Positions 47,626 to 56,660 of a stretch of 64,000 nt of DNA are shown here, piece after piece; positions within the stretch are counted from its first letter, which is position 1, and each line of letters starts with the position of its first letter. The notes under the pieces are model-generated. The model worked only from the letters and a program-made list of their open reading frames with translations, did not search any database and was not told the origin of the DNA. Both the position numbers and the translations under genes were made by a program. Source of the DNA: JANSWP01 sp041941305 (GTDB taxonomy: Bacteria > Bacteroidota > Bacteroidia > Chitinophagales > Saprospiraceae); the NCBI GenBank assembly GCA_041941305.1, contig JBGTQJ010000031.1, positions 40,367 to 104,366 of the forward strand, read 5' to 3'.

Positions 47626-50430
47626 CTATCGACTTCTCACCGTTTCTATCTCCACACCTGACATTCCACCTTTATTCCCAAATCCAGAAATAGAGTAAGC
47701 AAAAGTCAGCATAAAGTACCTACCCAGAGATTTGATGCGAGCTTCTTCTATATAGTTCAAACTACTATTCCTATTGATGCCAATGTTTCGATCCAACAAA
47801 TCAAAAGCTGAAAGGATAAGGCGCCCTTTTCTGTTCTTCAGGAAATATTTGGTAATGGACGCTTCCCATAGAGGTACACTTTGCTCACTACCAAAACTTT
47901 CTCCAGAAAAAAGCTGATAATCAAAAATGCTGCTGATGCTCCAGGTCTTTCCGAGATTTACAGTAAATTCAGTAAAGTAGGTTTGACTCAGGTAATCCTG
48001 ATTTTGTTCGATACTTTCTGAATATTTGGTTTGATTGAAATTGTAGCTGGCTCCAATGGCAACATCAATAACTTCCTTTTTGCGATTGTCTAAGGTCAAT
48101 TCCATTCCAGCATCCAGGCGATTGGTCGTATTTTCAATATCATTGACAAATAGTAAACTTCTGTTGAAATTCAAATTGGTATTGATATTGATTCGGCTTT
48201 TAATGAAGCGCAAGGGAGTCCCAAAACCGATATAGCTGCGTACATTAAAATCATCTTCAACATTGATGGGTTTGATGCTTTGGCGGAATGATTCATCGAT
48301 GCTGCGCTGGTTGGTAATTTTATTGGTCGTATACCTGGCGTCCACCATTCCGAAAATATTGGTAAAGGTGAATTGGTCAAAAGACATAAAGTGGATGTTG
48401 AAACCATGCGTATATTCAGGACGTAAATCTGGATTTCCAATATAAACATTCAAAGGATCGCTATTATCTACGATGGGCTGCAATTGTTCAACTGAAGGTT
48501 CACGGACGCTCGTTTCATATCTGAAAGTTATATTCCTGCTGGTTGTAAAATCATAATTAAACCGTAGCGTAGGCAATACATTTGTAAAGGATTTTACAAT
48601 AGGATCATCCGAACCGATGACTTCTCCATCCAGTTTGGAATGTTGCAGACTTGCTCCAGTGGAAAAGTTGTATTTCTTGCGATTGATTTGAAGCGTCAAG
48701 CCTCCTCTGTCATAAGTATAATTCCGTTTATAGCCATTGCTCAGTGCTTCATTTCTCACTTCCTGCCGGGTAGCTCTATCCAAAATGTCATAAAAGTCTT
48801 TGATTAAATCATTCTTGTAATTGCTTCTGGAGTAATTTAATTCCAGGTACCTGCGTTTCCCAAGGGGCTCTGTATAAGAAACCCTGGCACTGTAATTTTG
48901 CTGATCGTCTGTCCTCAATTGTCTTTGATCAATACTATCCGTAAGACTTTCAAGAGGAAAATGATTGACCGAATTCAGAGCGCCCTCCCGCTCATCATCC
49001 CGCATCCCAAAACTTGCACTGGCAGAGAAAATCCTACCCTTTTTGGCAAAGCGACGGCGGTAGAGTAGGTTGGTATTGAAATTCAAATTATCTCCAATGG
49101 AACTGTAATCTCTCTGACTATTGTTCTCCAGAATGTTCTCAGAATTAAAGGTCTCCGTTAAACCAAAATTGCTGGAAGTTGCATCATTGAATCCACCGCT
49201 TGCTCGTAAGCGAATATTGGACATGGAATCGATTTCATGTCGCAATGTCAAATTTAGGCGATGGTTTTTATTTTCATTCAACTGGTCACTATTTTCAGTG
49301 GAGGTAAAGGCGCCAAATTCTGCCAGGTTTTGGCGGAAGACATCTCGGTCAATTTCATTTTTGAGGTGATTGTAAAAGTAACTGGCATTTAATTCTGTGG
49401 CATCACTAAATTCATAGTTCATGTTAATTCCTCCAGCTGTTGTCGTGGTAATGCCATTGTTAGGTCCAAAATTTAAAGGCACTCCTGAGGTTTCAGAATC
49501 CAGGGAAAAGGACATAGTCCCTCCACCTCCAGACATCATATTTTGCAAGCCTCCCATGAAATTCATGTATTCATTGATGGAAAAACCCTGCTCATTGATG
49601 TTGTTAAGCATACCAATTGCCGACAACTGCATTTTTTTGTCAAAACGATTGATATTAAACTTGCCTTTGTAGCGATCTTCCGTACCGTACCCTCCTTCTG
49701 CAGTGCCAAAGTAACCCTGTTTTTTGCCATCTTTCAATTCCAGATTGATTGTCTTTTCTCGTTGACCATCATCAATTCCGGAAAATTCTGCCATTTCGGA
49801 TTTTTTGTCGTAAACCTGGACTTTGTCCACAGCATCCGCAGGTAAGTTTTTGGTGGCAATTTTTGGGTCCTGTCCAAAAAATTCCTTTCCATCTACAAAT
49901 ACGTTTTGCACATTTTCTCCCTGTGCTTTGACATTCCCTTGCCTGTCCACTTCTACACCAGGTAATTTTTTCAGTAAATCTTCAACAACAGAACCCGGTT
50001 GAGTTTTGAAGGCATCTGCATTGTACTCGATGGTGTCATTTTTTATCATTAAGGGTACATGCTCTGCTTTTACCAAAATTTCATCCAGATTGGAACTGGC
50101 AGCAGAAAGGGCAATTTTCCCTGCATCAAAGTCTCCTGCTCCTTCTTTCAGGGAAATGGGCTTGGAATAGTTTTCATAACCTATATAAGTCGCCTGCAAG
50201 ATGTAATCTCCGACAGGCGTTTTTGGAATCTCAAAATAACCATCTTCATTGGTGATGCTAAATCCAGCAATTACAGAGTCTTTTTGTTGCAGCAAAACGA
50301 TTGTAGCACTCAAAAGAGGCTGGTCAAGTGTATCTACTATGGTTCCTTTGACAGTGGAGCGTTGAGCAAAGAGAGAAACGCTGAATAATAGAAAAATTAT
50401 AACAGTCGGATAATTCAGGTGCCTTTTCAT
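47626..50430 (-). CDS. Outer-membrane beta-barrel receptor-like protein (CarboxypepD_reg, plug, OMP_b-brl_3)
   Basis: 934 residues. Signal peptide ends near SLFAQ (~22), then a carboxypeptidase-regulatory-like domain (~24-105; TVKGTIVDTLDQPLLSATIV), a plug-like domain (~115-220; VEDLLKKLPGVEVDRQGNVK and NVFVDGKEFFGQDPKIATKN) and a large barrel with alternating strands to the end (LGRYFMLTFAYSISGFGNKG). This type occurs with GLPGLI proteins in Bacteroidota and is thought to move or bind a small ligand; ligand unknown. It follows the GLPGLI gene by 109 bp on the same strand. No convincing TonB box. Confidence 0.92.
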   Translation of the reverse strand: MKRHLNYPTVIIFLLFSVSLFAQRSTVKGTIVDTLDQPLLSATIVLLQQKDSVIAGFSITNEDGYFEIPKTPVGDYILQATYIGYENYSKPISLKEGAGDFDAGKIALSAASSNLDEILVKAEHVPLMIKNDTIEYNADAFKTQPGSVVEDLLKKLPGVEVDRQGNVKAQGENVQNVFVDGKEFFGQDPKIATKNLPADAVDKVQVYDKKSEMAEFSGIDDGQREKTINLELKDGKKQGYFGTAEGGYGTEDRYKGKFNINRFDKKMQLSAIGMLNNINEQGFSINEYMNFMGGLQNMMSGGGGTMSFSLDSETSGVPLNFGPNNGITTTTAGGINMNYEFSDATELNASYFYNHLKNEIDRDVFRQNLAEFGAFTSTENSDQLNENKNHRLNLTLRHEIDSMSNIRLRASGGFNDATSSNFGLTETFNSENILENNSQRDYSSIGDNLNFNTNLLYRRRFAKKGRIFSASASFGMRDDEREGALNSVNHFPLESLTDSIDQRQLRTDDQQNYSARVSYTEPLGKRRYLELNYSRSNYKNDLIKDFYDILDRATRQEVRNEALSNGYKRNYTYDRGGLTLQINRKKYNFSTGASLQHSKLDGEVIGSDDPIVKSFTNVLPTLRFNYDFTTSRNITFRYETSVREPSVEQLQPIVDNSDPLNVYIGNPDLRPEYTHGFNIHFMSFDQFTFTNIFGMVDARYTTNKITNQRSIDESFRQSIKPINVEDDFNVRSYIGFGTPLRFIKSRININTNLNFNRSLLFVNDIENTTNRLDAGMELTLDNRKKEVIDVAIGASYNFNQTKYSESIEQNQDYLSQTYFTEFTVNLGKTWSISSIFDYQLFSGESFGSEQSVPLWEASITKYFLKNRKGRLILSAFDLLDRNIGINRNSSLNYIEEARIKSLGRYFMLTFAYSISGFGNKGGMSGVEIETVRSR

Positions 50431-50467
50431 GTTAGGTGATTTGTGAAAATTGGAAAGGGAAGAATTC

Positions 50468-50539
50468 TAAGTTTAAGTTTAAGGTCAAGCATAATTATGC
50501 TTGGATTTGAACTTAAACTTAGACTTAAACTTAAACTTA
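50468..50539. repeat. TTTAAG-word palindrome after the GLPGLI gene
   Basis: TAAGTTTAAGTTTAAG (50468-50483) pairs exactly with CTTAAACTTAAACTTA (50524-50539); inside is a perfect palindrome AAGCATAATTATGCTT (50487-50502), and one extra repeat unit is present on the right arm. It ends at the GLPGLI stop codon (50540), so it can form directly at the 3' end of that reading frame. Confidence 0.8.
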
Positions 50540-51289
50540 TCAATGTCTTATCTTGATATGCATGCCACTACCGCCCATCTCTTCTTCCATTTCCTTCATT
50601 TTCTCTTTCTGAATCTTTTCAAATTCTTCGCGGGTTACTTCTTTTCCTTTGGAAGGCACTTCAATTGTTCCATCTTCGATAGGACTTAAATCAACTTTGG
50701 ATGCTACGATTTTTCGTTCCCCATCATTGATGTTTACTTCTAAAATTAAACCAGGCAGATCGCCATAACCCGGACCGATTGAAACAGGAATCTGAGGAGT
50801 AAACCAAGCCTCCAGGCTGCGGGTAGAATCCTGATAAGTTGCTTTCATACAAAGGTAGTTGTCAATCTTTTTTTGCTCACCTGCCATTTTCCAGGCTAGT
50901 TTTTTGCCACTTCCTTTGATGAGGAATTTTCTGCCAAAAAATTCCTGATAGGTTACAGATTCTTCTGATTCGAGGTTTCTATAAGCGCGGTATTCAGGTC
51001 TTGCGATGACCATTTTGATTTGCATGCCACCATCTTCGCTAGCATGTTCAATTACTTCTCCATCACCGTCTTCTGCGACGTCAAAATCTTTGTATAAGGA
51101 CTCTTTTGAGGTGAAGTACAATACTTTTTGAGCTGTTTGCTCAGATGGGATCATATCTCGCATATGTTCCTGATCTTCGGGTAGGTCTATTTCAAATTTG
51201 ACTGTTTCATTGTATATGACTTTGCCTTCCGTTTGTGCAGTTATTAGTAGAGGCAAAAATGCAAATAGAAAAGTAATCAATTGTTTCAT
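50540..51289 (-). CDS. GLPGLI family protein
   Basis: 249 residues, signal peptide MKQLITFLFAFLPLLITAQ. The naming motif appears as GPGYGDLPGLILEV (~180). Beta-rich, with the other usual features EGKVIYNETVKFEIDLPED, AWFTPQIPVSIGPGY and YQEFFGRKFLIKG. Function unknown; these proteins are coupled to outer-membrane barrels of the type downstream, suggesting a periplasmic or surface partner. Divergent from the sensor kinase at 51453; the shared upstream DNA has phased repeats and a -7 box (TACATTTG, 51321-51328, minus). Confidence 0.88.
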   Translation of the reverse strand: MKQLITFLFAFLPLLITAQTEGKVIYNETVKFEIDLPEDQEHMRDMIPSEQTAQKVLYFTSKESLYKDFDVAEDGDGEVIEHASEDGGMQIKMVIARPEYRAYRNLESEESVTYQEFFGRKFLIKGSGKKLAWKMAGEQKKIDNYLCMKATYQDSTRSLEAWFTPQIPVSIGPGYGDLPGLILEVNINDGERKIVASKVDLSPIEDGTIEVPSKGKEVTREEFEKIQKEKMKEMEEEMGGSGMHIKIRH

Positions 51290-51348
51290 TGCTATTGTTT
51301 GAATTTGTGATTGAATAATGCAAATGTAAAATCAGATTTACTGGAGGC

Positions 51349-51387
51349 AGGTTAATCAATCTTGATTTAAGGTTAATTAAGGTTAAT
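51349..51387. promoter_or_regulatory. Phased AGGTTAAT direct repeats, likely OmpR-type operator
   Basis: Three copies of AGGTTAAT at 51349-51356, 51370-51377 and 51380-51387, start-to-start 21 and 10 bp, i.e. two and one helical turns, so all face one side of the DNA. They lie between a minus-strand -7 box for the GLPGLI gene (TACATTTG, 51321-51328) and a plus-strand -7 box for the kinase gene (TACTTTTG, 51416-51423). OmpR/PhoB regulators bind such ~10-11 bp direct repeats. Binding by the regulator at 53687 is inferred. Confidence 0.6.
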
Positions 51388-51452
51388 AGGGCGAGCAGCA
51401 TATTGAATAAGGGTGTACTTTTGGTGAAAATAAAGCTACTTAATTTTTACTT

Positions 51453-52946
51453 GTGAATATTTTCAACCGACATCACTTTTCCATTTTTTTGATGGTAAGC
51501 AGTTTAGCACTGCTTTTGCTGTTTTTGGGTTTTTGGCTGCAAAGAGTGTATGAAGACGAATATGCAGCTCTGAAAAAGGAAACTGATTTCATGTTTATCA
51601 ATTCCGTAAGAGGTATTGAAGGAGAGATTATGCATGATTTGATTTTGGATCCCATTCATATTTTTCTTCCCGATACCATTCAAAATGCCAATTTCAATTT
51701 TATACAAAAAAATGATTTCAATGTAGATGCTGCGCACAATGTAATGGCAAAAACGCTCCATAAATCAGTAAAGGGCGTAAAAAAAATGATTCGAACAGAT
51801 TCTACGATTCAGGTCAGTGTTCAATCTCATGTACTGCCAGATTCTTTCGAAATAAAAGCTCGCTCAGGTACTTTTGGTTCATTATCACTCTATTTGGCAT
51901 TGAGTGAACGAGATAGCATACCCACTGATTCGGTTTTTGTTCAGTCAAAAGATTCTGTGGTTTTTGCACTATTAGAAAATCGTTTCGAAGAATCTTTTAA
52001 TGAATCTGAATTGCCCTTTTCTTACAAAATAGTTTCACACGAGCATTCAGATACCTGTGGTGCCTGGGAATTCATTTCAGAAAGCTATACGGATCTATCA
52101 AGTGGTGAAAAATATGCGGTAGAGTTCTCCAACTTTCGACCTTTTTTGCTGAAAGGTATGATCCCACAAATTTTGTTCTCCATTTTATTGTTCAGCTGTG
52201 TAGCCTTGTCTTTTTACTTGGTTTACCAAAGTCTCCAAAAACAACGTCGTTTGACAGAACTGAAAAATGACTTTATCAGTAATGTGACGCATGAATTGAA
52301 AACGCCGATTACGACAGTTGGAGTAGCCATCGAAGCAATGAGTAATTTTGATGCCTTGAAAGATCCGGCCAAAACTCAGGAATACCTGGATATCTCAAAG
52401 CATGAATTGAATCGATTGTCCATTTTAGTAGATAAGGTGTTGAAGATGTCCATGTTTGAAAAAACAGAACCAGAATTGAAAATTGAAACCCTGGATTTGA
52501 GGGAATTGATTCAGGAGATTTTGAATTCCATGAAGCTGCAATTCGAAAAATTTGCAGCCCAGGTAAATTTTGACTTTTCCGGCAATCATTTTCACATAGA
52601 AGGCGACCGCATTCACCTGACCAGTGTCATCTATAATTTGTTAGACAATGCATTGAAATACAGTCCTTCCCAACCAGAAATTTTCGTTGCCCTGGCAAAT
52701 TCAGAGGATCGAATTTCAATGTCCGTTAAGGATAGCGGCATTGGTATTTCGCAAGACTTCAAGGATAAAATTTTTGATAAATTCTTTCGGGTTCCTACTG
52801 GAGATGCACACAATGTGAAGGGGCATGGGTTGGGTTTGAGTTATGTAGCAAGTGTGGTGGAGCAACATAAAGGAACGATTGAATTGGAAAGTGAGGTTGG
52901 AGTAGGGAGTTGCTTTAAAGTTCATTTACCTAAGAAAGAATTTTGA
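51453..52946 (+). CDS. Membrane sensor histidine kinase
   Basis: 497 residues, GTG start (an ATG at codon 14 is a less likely alternative because it removes the basic cap of the first membrane segment). Two membrane segments (~12-29 and ~237-256) frame a ~205-residue periplasmic sensor without recognised fold. HisKA with phosphoacceptor His280 in NVTHELKTPITTVGVA, HATPase_c with YNLLDNALKYS, DSGIGI and GHGLGLSYV. The cognate regulator is at 53687, separated by a toxin-antitoxin module. The gene may be autoregulated through the AGGTTAAT repeats. Resembles the RprX/CusS-type kinases of Bacteroidota. Confidence 0.95.
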   Translation: MNIFNRHHFSIFLMVSSLALLLLFLGFWLQRVYEDEYAALKKETDFMFINSVRGIEGEIMHDLILDPIHIFLPDTIQNANFNFIQKNDFNVDAAHNVMAKTLHKSVKGVKKMIRTDSTIQVSVQSHVLPDSFEIKARSGTFGSLSLYLALSERDSIPTDSVFVQSKDSVVFALLENRFEESFNESELPFSYKIVSHEHSDTCGAWEFISESYTDLSSGEKYAVEFSNFRPFLLKGMIPQILFSILLFSCVALSFYLVYQSLQKQRRLTELKNDFISNVTHELKTPITTVGVAIEAMSNFDALKDPAKTQEYLDISKHELNRLSILVDKVLKMSMFEKTEPELKIETLDLRELIQEILNSMKLQFEKFAAQVNFDFSGNHFHIEGDRIHLTSVIYNLLDNALKYSPSQPEIFVALANSEDRISMSVKDSGIGISQDFKDKIFDKFFRVPTGDAHNVKGHGLGLSYVASVVEQHKGTIELESEVGVGSCFKVHLPKKEF

Positions 52947-53013
52947 ACCATATGTAAGGAAATGAGGTATTATTCAGAATAAAACAACATATTTGTTCAA
53001 TTAAATCTCAATC

Positions 53014-53250
53014 ATGGCGAAGACAATTCAAATTCAAATTCCTGATGAAGTGTTGATAAAATTTGGGAAAAAAGCTTTGGAGAATCGTTTTAAAAAATTT
53101 GCTGAATTACATAAACTGCAGATAGTAGCACTTTCCATTAAAGAGGCTTTGGATGAGGCTGGCTTAGATAATGACCTTTTATGGCAAAAGGCAAGAACCG
53201 AAGCATGGGATGAGTTCAAAAATCAACACCTCAAAGACATATTGAAATGA
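53014..53250 (+). CDS. Antitoxin-like small protein
   Basis: 78 residues: MAKTIQIQIPDEVLIKFGKK at the start looks like a ribbon-helix or AbrB-like short strand, followed by charged helices and the acidic/Trp C-terminal segment DLLWQKARTEAWDEFKNQHL. It overlaps the PIN toxin start by 4 bp (ATGA), the standard coupling of antitoxin and toxin. Type is uncertain. Confidence 0.7.
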   Translation: MAKTIQIQIPDEVLIKFGKKALENRFKKFAELHKLQIVALSIKEALDEAGLDNDLLWQKARTEAWDEFKNQHLKDILK

Positions 53251-53677
53251 GATCATTTGTGGTTGATGCTAATATATTATTTTCCTCTCTTATTAGTGGT
53301 CATGATAAATATTTAGAAGCTTTTGCTACTCATACTTTTTATTTACCAGATTTTGGATTAATTGAAATTCAGAAGTATCAATCTACAATTCTTAAAAAGA
53401 CCAATCTTTCTAAAGAAAAGCTAAGAGAATTTACTATTGGACTTTTTTAAATGTTGTTATCATTCCAAATTTAATAATCTCTACCCAAAGCTATTATAAG
53501 GCTTATCATTTTTGTAAGGATATTGATGAAAAAGATACAGCTTATTTAGCACTGTCTATTGAATTTAATATTCCTTTAATTTCGAAAGATGATGAATTGG
53601 TAAATGGACTGAAATCAAAAGGATATGAAAAAGTGATATCCTTAAAAGAGTTTTTCCAAAACATTGAAAAATTGTGA
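53247..53677 (+). pseudogene. PIN-domain toxin gene with frameshift in a T6 run
   Basis: The first frame gives 67 codons (RSFVVDANILFSSLISGHDK, with the catalytic Asp of the PIN fold) and stops at TAA 53448-53450 directly after CTTTTTTAA. Reading one base back at that point restores a full PIN domain: FLNVVIIPNLIISTQSYYKA, then KDTAYLALSIEFNIPLISKD (second and third acidic residues) to the TGA at 53675. One T (T7) would fix the frame. Either a real inactivating deletion, a sequencing error in the run, or ribosomal slippage (tRNA-Phe can re-pair at TTT one base back with a stop in the next codon). Joined protein ~143 residues, normal for PIN toxins. Confidence 0.8.
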
Positions 53678-53686
53678 TTGAATCTT

Positions 53687-54379
53687 ATGAAAAAAACAAA
53701 AGTCCTATACGTTGAAGACGAGCCATATCTCGCTAAAATCGTCAAGGAAAGCCTGGAAATTCGTGAATTTGAAGTAAGCTTAATCACAGATGGGCAAAGG
53801 GCTTTTGCAGCTTTTGAGCATTTTCAGCCAGACATCTGTGTTTTGGATGTCATGCTTCCCAATAAGGATGGCTTTACAATTGGAAAAGAAATAAGAAGTA
53901 TTAATCCAAAAATACCCATCATCTACCTTACCGCCAAAAATCAAACCCAGGATGTACTAAAAGGCTTTGAATCAGGGGGGAATGATTATGTCAAAAAACC
54001 CTTCAGTATGGAGGAATTGATTGTACGCATCAAGAACCTCATGCGCATCACTCATGGAAAAACACAAGAGCTTTCTCCAAATACTGCTGTCGAAATTGGA
54101 CAATACACCTTCTTCCCTCAAAAATTTGAATTGCACCAAAATGGGCAAGTCCGAAAACTATCTCACCGCGAAACTCAACTCCTTAGAATTCTTACCGAAC
54201 ACCGCAATTTTGCCGTCAATCGACGAGATATACTCAAACAAGTATGGGGAGACGATTCATTTTTCAATTCTCGTAACCTGGATGTGTATATTAAAAAACT
54301 GAGAGATTATTTGAAAGAAGATGAAAAAGTGAAGATTGTAACCCTGAAGGGCATTGGTTATCATTTTGTGGTGGAATGA
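53687..54379 (+). CDS. OmpR-family response regulator, partner of the kinase at 51453
   Basis: 230 residues from the ATG at 53687; a TTG nine bases before is not needed. Receiver with E10-D11, phosphoacceptor D54 (VLDVMLP), T in YLTAK and K in KKPFS; winged-helix C-terminal domain ending VTLKGIGYHFVV. Starts 9 bp after the end of the PIN toxin frame, so the toxin module is sandwiched into the transcript. Close paralogue of the regulator at 487. A candidate binder for the AGGTTAAT repeats 2.3 kb upstream. Confidence 0.95.
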   Translation: MKKTKVLYVEDEPYLAKIVKESLEIREFEVSLITDGQRAFAAFEHFQPDICVLDVMLPNKDGFTIGKEIRSINPKIPIIYLTAKNQTQDVLKGFESGGNDYVKKPFSMEELIVRIKNLMRITHGKTQELSPNTAVEIGQYTFFPQKFELHQNGQVRKLSHRETQLLRILTEHRNFAVNRRDILKQVWGDDSFFNSRNLDVYIKKLRDYLKEDEKVKIVTLKGIGYHFVVE

Positions 54380-54622
54380 GGCTTTAATTTTATCAAACCT
54401 ATGGTTCAATTAATCTTTTTTCTTTCTTCCATATCCTATCATATATTTTTAGAAACAAGAAATTAGAAGCAAGGCACTTTCATCTGAGAAATACAATCAT
54501 TATTCATAAAGTTTATCTGGTTTCCAGTCTCTTTTCAATTGAATCTAGAAAAGTTTACGAAAGAGAATTCTTCCTTTTGTACCTTCGGCTTTTTAAAATA
54601 CAATTTCGAAAAAGATTGAAAA

Positions 54623-55534
54623 ATGAAAAAAGCCATCTTCCTTTCCCTTACCTTGATTTTTTCAATAAACGCCAAAGCCTGGTGGGACCCTGGACATCTC
54701 GTGACTGCTATGATCGCCTATAAAATGATGAATGAGCAGGCGAGAAAGAACATGGATAAGTATGTCAAAACCATGCAGAGAGATTATGAGCATGTCAATC
54801 ACTTTATTGCCTTATCTGTTTGGCCAGACGATATCAAAGGAGAAGATGTACGCGTGTATGATCCCATGCATTACACCAACATTCCATACAATCCCGATGG
54901 TGTGGCACTTCCACCCAAGCCCGAAGTCAACGTGATTTGGGCAATTGGCCAGGCCAAATCCATTTTATACTCTCCGAAGGCAAGAGCGATTGAAAAAACC
55001 CGGCAACTTGCCTTTTTGTGTCATTATGTAGGTGATCTGCATCAACCGCTTCATGCAGCTACAATGTTTAAAAATGAGCGACCAGGAGGTGGAAGAGGAG
55101 GTAATTCATTTAGACTGGATGGAAAATGGCGTAACCTTCATATGTTATGGGATGATGGCTGTGGCTATCTGAGTGATTATAATGATATCAACCCATATGG
55201 GAAACCTAAAGAGGCATTGACTGAGGAGGAAATTAATCGCCTCAATAATCTGGCAGACTCTATTATTTCGGCACATCCTAAAGAATCTATTGTTGGGCTG
55301 GAATTGTTGGATGCTGATTTTTGGGCACTGGAAAGCCATAAACTGGCTATAAAGTATGGTTATCAAGGAAAAGTAGCTCCAGAAGGCAGAAGAAATTACA
55401 TCAAAGAAAATACCGAGCCATCTGAATATTATATCCAAAATGGGCAAGCAGTCGTACAAAAACGGCTTGCAACAGGGGGGTATAGGCTCGCTATGATTTT
55501 GAATGAAATTTTTTCAGAAGAGCGCAACGATTAG
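54623..55534 (+). CDS. S1/P1-type zinc nuclease
   Basis: 303 residues with a signal peptide cut at NAKA|W, leaving Trp as residue 1 of the mature protein. In this family the N-terminal Trp amine and carbonyl bind zinc, with His6 (here WWDPGH, the His six residues in). Other zinc ligands are visible: DPMHYTNIP, LCHYVGDLHQPLHAA and GGNSFRLDG..NLHMLWDDG. Exported single-strand-specific nuclease, 3'-nucleotidase activity likely. Probably scavenges nucleic acids in the periplasm or outside the cell. TACCTTCG (54580-54587) is an approximate -7 box upstream. Confidence 0.93.
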   Translation: MKKAIFLSLTLIFSINAKAWWDPGHLVTAMIAYKMMNEQARKNMDKYVKTMQRDYEHVNHFIALSVWPDDIKGEDVRVYDPMHYTNIPYNPDGVALPPKPEVNVIWAIGQAKSILYSPKARAIEKTRQLAFLCHYVGDLHQPLHAATMFKNERPGGGRGGNSFRLDGKWRNLHMLWDDGCGYLSDYNDINPYGKPKEALTEEEINRLNNLADSIISAHPKESIVGLELLDADFWALESHKLAIKYGYQGKVAPEGRRNYIKENTEPSEYYIQNGQAVVQKRLATGGYRLAMILNEIFSEERND

Positions 55535-55841
55535 GACAGGTGATTATTCAGGGTTTACAAACTTGTAAAGACCGGAATCACTATTGGACTTCTAAAAAAG
55601 GAAATGACACAGCAAATAATGAAGATTGCAAATGCCACCTTTATGTCCAAATGACGGATCTTAAATGTTCTCATATTGTCTTGGTTTTCAGTATTTTAGG
55701 ATAACAATTAAATTGATGAATAAGGTATGTGTTCAATCAAAAAAATCTAAAAGGAACAATACTTAGCGATAAGATCGATTAGTGAAGATAAATAAGGGAT
55801 GGCAAAGTTATATAAAATAATATGATTTGTAAAACAAATTC
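55535..55841. other. Intergenic region before nadD
   Basis: 307 bp, AT-rich. No gene, repeat or clear promoter recognised. Confidence 0.5.
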
Positions 55842-56417
55842 ATGAAAATTGGACTTTTCTTCGGCTCCTTTAATCCGGTTCACATCGGACATATGATAAT
55901 CGCCAATTATATGGCGACCCAAACTGATCTCGAGCAGGTCTGGATGATCGTTTCTCCACAGAATCCATTAAAGCCAAAAGCTTCTTTGGCAAGAGATTAT
56001 GACAGGTTGCATTTGGTAAGGCTTGCAATTGAGGATAATATTAAATTGCGGGCTTCAAATATTGAATTTGATCTACCCAAACCATCTTATACAATTGATA
56101 CGCTTACCTATTTGAAAGAGAAGTATCCTGAAAAAGAATTTGTGTTAATCATGGGTGGAGACAATTTGGGGACTTTTCATAAGTGGAAAAATTACGAGCA
56201 AATCTTGGCGCATTACCAAATCTACTTGTACAAGAGACCAAAGTATGAATTGGGCGAACTAGCAGACCATCAGAGTATTCATATGTTTGATGCACCGCTA
56301 ATGGAAATATCTGCCAGCTACATCAGGAAATGCATAAAAGCAGGCTTAAGTGTTCAATACCTGGTGCCCAAAGCTGTATTTGAGTATTTGCAATCCAGTA
56401 GCATGTACAGGAAATAG
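55842..56417 (+). CDS. nadD: Nicotinate-nucleotide adenylyltransferase
   Basis: 191 residues. NAD synthesis: joins nicotinate mononucleotide with ATP. Nucleotidyltransferase signature GLFFGSFNPVHIGHMIIANY (GxFxPxHxGH), IVSPQNPLKP, MGGDNLGTFHKWKNY, YKRPKYELG, and the C-terminal ISASYIRKCIKAGLSVQYLV (ISxSxIR). Usual length. Followed by a small hairpin of GAAAAT words. Confidence 0.96.
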   Translation: MKIGLFFGSFNPVHIGHMIIANYMATQTDLEQVWMIVSPQNPLKPKASLARDYDRLHLVRLAIEDNIKLRASNIEFDLPKPSYTIDTLTYLKEKYPEKEFVLIMGGDNLGTFHKWKNYEQILAHYQIYLYKRPKYELGELADHQSIHMFDAPLMEISASYIRKCIKAGLSVQYLVPKAVFEYLQSSSMYRK

Positions 56418-56469
56418 TATTGTTTTGGATCCAATGCCTATGCCTGTGGCTTACTAAAGCCTTATTCAA

Positions 56470-56519
56470 TGAAAATAAAAATGAAAATAAAAATGGCTTA
56501 TTTTCATTTTCATTTCCAT
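56470..56519. repeat. AT-rich word-repeat hairpin after nadD
   Basis: Two copies of ATGAAAATAAAA (56469-56492) face TTATTTTCATTTTCATTTCC (56499-56518), pairing imperfectly around GGC. Low GC, so the stem is weak. Confidence 0.45.
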
Positions 56520-56575
56520 GCATTTATCGCCTTTTTGACGAAATGGTGAATTTATTTTTTACCTGATACTTAAAC

Positions 56576-56583
56576 TATCTTTG
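56576..56583 (+). promoter_or_regulatory. Likely -7 box for porZ
   Basis: TATCTTTG, an exact -7 box; no clear TTG at -33 (the region is T-rich). Leader of ~70 nt to the ATG at 56661. Confidence 0.4.
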
Positions 56584-56660
56584 CAGTGCAATATTCCCCC
56601 TATGTTTGAGGTTCGGGAGGGTGAATGTTTAAGAATTCTTTTTTATAATCATCGATAATA

